Source: an uncultured Collinsella sp.
Lineage (GTDB): Bacteria > Actinomycetota > Coriobacteriia > Coriobacteriales > Coriobacteriaceae
NCBI GenBank assembly: GCA_902489855.1
Contig: CABUBS010000058.1
Coordinates: 1-11,525 of the forward strand
Reading direction: 5' to 3'
Length of the DNA: 11,525 nucleotides
The translations under genes were made by a program, and so were the position numbers. Below the pieces are notes generated by a model. That model did no database searches. It had not been told where the DNA came from and saw nothing but the letters and a program-made list of their open reading frames with translations. The number at the start of each line of letters is the position of its first letter. The stretch's first letter is position 1. Shown here one piece after another: positions 8,313-11,525 of the stretch.

Positions 8313-8318
8313 TACAAT
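8313..8318 (+). promoter_or_regulatory. Possible -10 element for the cation exporter gene
   Basis: A promoter is expected between the terminator and the gene at 8366. TACAAT at 8313-8318 is the best match to a sigma-70-type -10 box, about 48 bp before the start codon. I see no convincing -35: GGGACA (8295-8300) is only 12 bp away. TATATA at 8335-8340 is a weaker alternative. The assignment is tentative. Confidence 0.25.
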
Positions 8319-8365
8319 CCGTTTGAGCAATAGATATATAGGTAGTACCGTGGGGGCGGATGTAG

Positions 8366-9520
8366 ATGGTCGAGTGGATTGTTAAGCGTGCGCAGGGCGA
8401 CCGTGCGCGCGTGGGCACGTTGACGGGCGTGGTGTGTATTCTCGCCAATGTGGCACTATGCGCTGCGAAGGGCGTAATTGGCGTGCTGTCGGGATCGGTT
8501 TCGATTGTGGCGGATGCCATGAACAACCTGTCCGATGCAAGCTCGAATATCGTGAGCGTGCTGGGCTTTAAGCTGGCGAGCAAGCCGGCCGACCCCGAGC
8601 ATCCTTACGGCCACGGTCGCTACGAGTATCTCTCGGGTTTGGTCGTGGCGGCGCTCGTGCTGCTTATTGGCATCGAACTGGTGAAGTCCTCGGTGGAGCG
8701 TATTGTCAACCCGGAGCCTGTCGAGTTCTCGCTTGCCCTGGTGGCGGTCCTGGCACTTTCGATGGTTGTAAAGCTGTGGATGGCGGCCCTCAACCAAAAG
8801 CTCGGCGATCGCATTGAGTCCGAGACGCTGCATGCGACCGCGCAGGATTCCAAGAACGATGTCCTTGCCACAGGCGCCGTGTTGGCGTGCGCAATTGTTT
8901 CGCAGGTGACGCACATCAATCTTGACGCATGGGTCGGCCTTGCCGTTGGCGCCTATATTGGCTGGAGCGGTTTTGAGCTCATCCAGGATACGGTGAGCCC
9001 GCTTTTGGGCCAGTCGCCCGATCCTAAGCTGGTCAAGCACATTCGAGACAAGATCATGAGCTATCCCGGCGTTTTGGGCGTTCACGATTTGATGGTTCAC
9101 GACTACGGCCCGGGCAGGAAGTTTGCAAGTGCGCATGCCGAGATGGCGGCCGAGGACAGCCCGTTGGAAAGTCACGACACGCTCGATAACATCGAGCAGT
9201 CGTTTAGGGACGAAGACGGCATGATCGTTACGCTTCACTACGATCCCATCGTGACCGATGACCCCAAGCTGGCGAGCATGCGCTTGCGCATTCACGCCAT
9301 GGCCCAGGAGATCGATAGCCGCCTCTCGATTCATGACCTGCGCTGCGTGCCGGGTCCTACGCACACCAACGTGATCTTTGACTGCGTGCGTCCCTCGGAT
9401 CTGCAGATGAGTGCCGAAGACGTAAAGCACGCGCTGACACAACGGGTCGAATCGGAATATCCCAAGTCGATTGCCAAGATTACGATCGACGAAGACTACG
9501 TAGGGCATACCCACGAGTAA
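8366..9520 (+). CDS. Cation diffusion facilitator, probable Mn(II) exporter
   Basis: This is a 384-residue CDF-family antiporter that exports divalent metal ions across the cytoplasmic membrane, normally as a dimer. Residues about 15-205 hold six likely membrane helices. The dimerisation-type cytoplasmic domain follows, and a second alpha/beta-like stretch (about 290-384) makes it longer than the roughly 300-residue zinc exporters. Aligned with E. coli YiiP through the KPADPEHPYGHGRYE loop, the transport site reads Asn53/Asp57 on helix 2 (NNLSD) and Asp161/Asp165 on helix 5 (DSKND). This N/D plus D/D set is the pattern reported for Mn exporters such as pneumococcal MntE, whereas zinc exporters usually have a His on helix 5. 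Mn specificity is therefore inferred from the motif. The start at 8366 follows a G-rich stretch (8352-8360). The gene stands alone or with the phosphatase gene 39 bp downstream. Confidence 0.88.
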   Translation: MVEWIVKRAQGDRARVGTLTGVVCILANVALCAAKGVIGVLSGSVSIVADAMNNLSDASSNIVSVLGFKLASKPADPEHPYGHGRYEYLSGLVVAALVLLIGIELVKSSVERIVNPEPVEFSLALVAVLALSMVVKLWMAALNQKLGDRIESETLHATAQDSKNDVLATGAVLACAIVSQVTHINLDAWVGLAVGAYIGWSGFELIQDTVSPLLGQSPDPKLVKHIRDKIMSYPGVLGVHDLMVHDYGPGRKFASAHAEMAAEDSPLESHDTLDNIEQSFRDEDGMIVTLHYDPIVTDDPKLASMRLRIHAMAQEIDSRLSIHDLRCVPGPTHTNVIFDCVRPSDLQMSAEDVKHALTQRVESEYPKSIAKITIDEDYVGHTHE

Positions 9521-9559
9521 GGCTATGCCGGCAAAGCAGGTTATGCAGAAGGGGAGAGC

Positions 9560-10186
9560 ATGAAGAAGCTGTATCTACTCCGCCACGGTCAGACGGAGTT
9601 CAACGTCAAAAAGCTGGTCCAGGGCCGCTGCGATTCACCGCTCACCGACTTAGGCCGTCAGCAAGCCGGGATGGCAGCCGCATGGCTCAAAGCCCACGGC
9701 GTCGTCCCCGACAAAGTGGTCTCATCACCCTTAGGCCGAGCCATGGACACGGCAAGTCTCGTCGCATGCGAGCTCCTCGGCCCGGACGCAGCAGCCGAGC
9801 CCTGCGAAGGCATTATCGAGCGCTGCTACGGCTCCTTCGAAGAAGGCCCGCACGGCGCGCTGCCCACCGACGTCTGGGATCCGGGCGAGGACCTGGTCCC
9901 CTTCGGAGGAGAAGGAAGCCAGGCGCTGCAAGAACGTATGGTGGATGCGCTTACCAATATCATGGGCTCCGAGGGCATCGAAACCCTTCTAGCAGTAAGC
10001 CACGGCAGCGCCAGCCGCCAATTTATCAAGGCCGCAGCCCCAGAGGGCTTCGAGCTTCCAACAAAACTCCCCAACTGCGCCATCATGATCTTCGATTTCG
10101 ATGAGGCAAAGCCACAAGCAGAAGGCGAACCGTCCCAATGCAAGTTCACCCTCCAGCAAATAGTGGACCCCCAACAAAGTCATTAG
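9560..10186 (+). CDS. Histidine phosphatase family protein (phosphoglycerate mutase-like)
   Basis: The 208-residue protein belongs to the branch-1 histidine phosphatase superfamily. It has the RHG signature with the phospho-accepting His9 (LLRHGQTEFN, 6-15), Arg60 in SSPLGRAMDTA, an acidic residue near Glu87 (IIERCYGSFEE) and the second catalytic histidine, His148, in VSHGSA. The family includes cofactor-dependent phosphoglycerate mutases, PhoE-type broad phosphatases and cobalamin-pathway phosphatases; sequence alone does not choose between them. The length fits the small phosphatases better than the roughly 250-residue glycolytic mutase. The start at 9560 has AAGGGGAG (9549-9556) just upstream. 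Its + strand is richer in C than G and in A than T near the 3' end, opposite to the genes around it (see findings). No intrinsic terminator with a T-run follows it. Confidence 0.88.
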   Translation: MKKLYLLRHGQTEFNVKKLVQGRCDSPLTDLGRQQAGMAAAWLKAHGVVPDKVVSSPLGRAMDTASLVACELLGPDAAAEPCEGIIERCYGSFEEGPHGALPTDVWDPGEDLVPFGGEGSQALQERMVDALTNIMGSEGIETLLAVSHGSASRQFIKAAAPEGFELPTKLPNCAIMIFDFDEAKPQAEGEPSQCKFTLQQIVDPQQSH

Positions 10187-10216
10187 CCTGAGCGAGCAAG
10201 GTTTAGCAGACATCAA

Positions 10217-10393
10217 CGTGGCGTTCCCAGTGTGCGGCGGAGGGGGCGGGCCTGAGACATATTAAGGTTGTCGCGAGTTCCGCACGAACAGGAGAGCACT
10301 TAATGTGCTCTCCGTCGTGAGCAGGACTGTAGAGCAGCAACCTTAATATGTCTCAGGCCCGCCCCCTCCGCCGCACACTGGGAACGTGCCACG
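10217..10393. repeat. 177-bp palindromic element with 49-bp perfect inverted arms
   Basis: Bases 10222-10270 are the exact reverse complement of 10338-10386 (49 of 49). The pairing extends outward by CGTGG (10217-10221) with CCACG (10389-10393) after a 2-base bulge. Each arm joins a very G- or C-rich block (GCGGCGGAGGGGGCGGGCC) to an AT-rich block (ACATATTAAGG). The 67-bp centre is itself palindromic: GGAGAGCAC (10291-10299) pairs with GTGCTCTCC (10305-10313), flanked by CACGA (10283-10287) with TCGTG (10315-10319). The whole element could therefore fold as one long hairpin. No open reading frame, T-run or obvious target-site duplication is seen. Candidates are a MITE-like non-autonomous element, a dispersed intergenic repeat of the genome, or a structural boundary before the ribosomal operon. 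Confidence 0.9.
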
Positions 10394-10456
10394 CACTTTA
10401 CCTGCGTAAACAATGTGAGTGAAATATGAATCTCGATGGATACGCCCGCAGCCGTG

Positions 10457-10462
10457 TATACT
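10457..10462 (+). promoter_or_regulatory. Candidate -10 box of the rplC ribosomal operon
   Basis: TATACT at 10457-10462 is a good match to the TATAAT consensus. A weak -35 candidate, TCGATG (10433-10438), lies 18 bp upstream. Transcription from here would begin near 10469, giving a leader of about 175 nt before rplC. The promoter falls 64 bp beyond the right arm of the palindrome, so the palindrome would not be part of this transcript. Confidence 0.45.
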
Positions 10463-10468
10463 AAACAG

Positions 10469-10645
10469 CTGTGTGTAACCAGGGGAGTATTCTGGCTGGA
10501 CAAAATGCCTGCTTAATAGGGTTGTCAGGTAGTCCGGGCGAAATACAAGGCTGGGGAGCACGTCGTGTAAGTAGTGGTCCTCTAGGGGCGTACGCTCGGT
10601 GGTGTACGCATTGTCCCAAGACCACGCGAGAGTTGGGATCATATC
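10469..10645 (+). promoter_or_regulatory. Structured 5' leader of rplC, possible ribosomal-protein autoregulatory RNA
   Basis: Two nested inverted-repeat clusters are visible. The first pairs GGAC (10498-10501) with GTCC (10532-10535), enclosing CCTG (10508-10511) with CAGG (10526-10529). The second pairs GTGGTC (10574-10579) with GACCAC (10620-10625), enclosing GGG (10585-10587) with CCC (10615-10617) and GCGTAC (10588-10593) with GTACGC (10604-10609) around a 10-nt loop. The second cluster ends only 20 nt before the rplC start, so its fold could affect ribosome access. Leaders of S10-type operons are known to be regulated by a product of the operon (L4 in E. coli), and L4 is the second gene here. 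Autoregulation is inferred. Confidence 0.45.
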
Positions 10646-11266
10646 TTGATCAGCATGATTCTCGGCCGCAAGATTGGCATGACCCAGGTTTGGGACGAGG
10701 ACGACAACGTCGTTCCCGTCACGGTCATCCAGGCTGGCCCCTGCGCTGTCTCGCAGGTTAAAACTCAGGCAACCGACGGCTATGACGCCGTCCAGATCGG
10801 TTTCGGCGACATCAAGGCCAAGAACGTGAACAAGCCCATGGCTGGTCACTTCGCCAAGGCTGGCGTCGAGCCTGTCCGCTTCCTTCGTGAGGTCCGCGTC
10901 GAGAACGGCGAGGAGCACAAGGTCGGCGAGGTCGTCACCGTCGCTGATTTCGCTGATGTCGAGAAGGTCGACGTCATCGGTACCTCCAAGGGTAAGGGCT
11001 TCCAGGGTCGCATCAAGCGCTGGGGTCAGCGCCGCGGTCCTATGACGCATGGTTCTCACTTCCAGCGTCACCCCGGTTCTATCGGTCAGTGCGCCTATCC
11101 TGCGCGCGTCCTCAAGGGCGTCAAGATGGCCGGTCACATGGGTAACGAGCGCGTTACCGTCAAGAACCTTTCCGTTGTCCGCATCGATGCCGAGCAGAAC
11201 CTCATCTTGGTCAAGGGCGCTGTCCCGGGTGCCAAGAATGGTCTCGTCGCCATCCGTATGGCCTAA
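10646..11266 (+). CDS. rplC: 50S ribosomal protein L3
   Basis: L3 is an early-assembling 50S protein that reaches toward the peptidyl transferase centre. The 206-residue product begins MISMILGRKIGMTQVW and carries the family core GTSKGKGFQGRIKRW, RRGPMTHGSHFQRHPGSIG and MAGHMGNERVTVKN. I choose the TTG at 10646 as the start: GGGA (10635-10638) is 7 bp upstream, whereas the ATG at 10655 has that site 16 bp away. The codons look strongly biased (GTC, AAG, GGT, CGT/CGC), as expected for a highly expressed gene. It is the first recognisable gene of the ribosomal cluster here and is followed after 46 bp by rplD. rpsJ, which commonly precedes rplC, is absent. Confidence 0.97.
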   Translation: MISMILGRKIGMTQVWDEDDNVVPVTVIQAGPCAVSQVKTQATDGYDAVQIGFGDIKAKNVNKPMAGHFAKAGVEPVRFLREVRVENGEEHKVGEVVTVADFADVEKVDVIGTSKGKGFQGRIKRWGQRRGPMTHGSHFQRHPGSIGQCAYPARVLKGVKMAGHMGNERVTVKNLSVVRIDAEQNLILVKGAVPGAKNGLVAIRMA

Positions 11267-11312
11267 GGGCCCAGCCCATTTAGCCCAGCGTCATACCAAG
11301 GAGAACACTTAA

Positions 11313-11525
11313 ATGGCAAAGTTTGAAGTAAAGAACAGCGAGGGCAAGAAGGTCGCCGAGGCCGAGCTCGCCGCTGAGGTGTACGGCATCGAGCCGAACA
11401 TCCACGTTATGCACCACATCGTCAAGTGCCAGATGGCCTCTTGGCGTCAGGGCACCCAGTCTGCTAAGGGTCGCTCTGAGGTTTCCGGTGGCGGCAAGAA
11501 GCCTTGGCGTCAGAAGGGCACCGGC
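11313..11525 (+). CDS. rplD: 50S ribosomal protein L4 (3'-partial)
   Basis: L4 is a primary 23S rRNA-binding protein lining the exit tunnel and, in some bacteria, represses its own operon. The window holds the first 71 codons, MAKFEVKNSEGKKV onward. They include the family landmark HHIVKCQMASWRQGTQSAKGRSEVSGGGKKPWRQKGTG, which leads into the tunnel loop, cut at the window edge. The ATG at 11313 is supported by AAGGAG (11298-11303), 9 bp upstream. Its order after rplC is the standard ribosomal cluster arrangement. Confidence 0.96.
   Translation, partial: MAKFEVKNSEGKKVAEAELAAEVYGIEPNIHVMHHIVKCQMASWRQGTQSAKGRSEVSGGGKKPWRQKGTG

Noticed and set aside
8456..9514. 352-codon open frame on the minus strand opposite the CDF exporter
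   Set aside because: The sense frame has a full CDF fold with metal-site residues; the antisense translation resembles nothing I recognise.
10217..10393. Palindrome read as a simple intrinsic terminator for the phosphatase gene
   Set aside because: The stem is far too long and neither hairpin is followed by a T-run. It may still affect transcription, but it is not a standard terminator.
10471..10761. GTG-started 96-codon frame across the rplC leader
   Set aside because: It overlaps the first third of rplC in another frame, has no ribosome binding site, and its tail is Arg/Gly-rich shadow sequence. A regulatory leader peptide is not excluded but nothing supports it.
10343..11137. 264-codon minus-strand frame covering rplC, the leader and one palindrome arm
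   Set aside because: It is the antisense shadow of rplC; the part outside the gene is composed of hairpin sequence.

Overview
The window looks chromosomal, from a high-GC Gram-positive bacterium. The best fit is a gut actinobacterium of the Coriobacteriia, Collinsella-like. This rests on the G+C-rich codon usage, the single-polypeptide carboxyltransferase (AccD fused to AccA), and type II fatty-acid genes arranged in the compact order familiar from Firmicutes. The genus is inference from sequence character, not from a search. All genes are on the + strand.

Region 1 (1-8286) is a type II fatty-acid synthesis operon: fabD (5' end cut off), fabG, fabF, accB, fabZ, accC, accDA. Gaps are 3 to 39 bp, and accC overlaps accDA by 14 bp. 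AccB, AccC and AccDA together make acetyl-CoA carboxylase, which supplies malonyl-CoA. FabD loads malonate onto ACP, FabF condenses, FabG reduces and FabZ dehydrates. The enoyl reductase, FabH and ACP are not in the window and may lie upstream. Sixteen bases after accDA comes an unexpected passenger: a stand-alone PTS EIIC-type membrane protein with no EIIA or EIIB domain. A clear intrinsic terminator at 8253-8286 closes the unit.

Region 2 (8287-10186) holds two genes: a cation diffusion facilitator whose metal site has the N/D + D/D pattern reported for manganese exporters, and a histidine-phosphatase-family protein. The phosphatase gene has base skews opposite to every neighbour sampled.

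Region 3 (10187-10645) is 459 bp without a convincing gene. It contains a roughly 177-bp palindromic element (49-bp perfect inverted arms, with a further hairpin filling the centre), then a candidate promoter, then a leader of about 175 nt with nested hairpins in front of rplC.

Region 4 (10646-11525) is the start of a large ribosomal-protein operon: rplC (TTG start) and the first 71 codons of rplD. rpsJ, which commonly precedes rplC in bacteria, is not here.

The parts most worth a second look are the long palindrome, the structured rplC leader without rpsJ, the orphan EIIC in the lipid operon, and the strand-asymmetric phosphatase gene. I did not find a clear undescribed multi-gene system.
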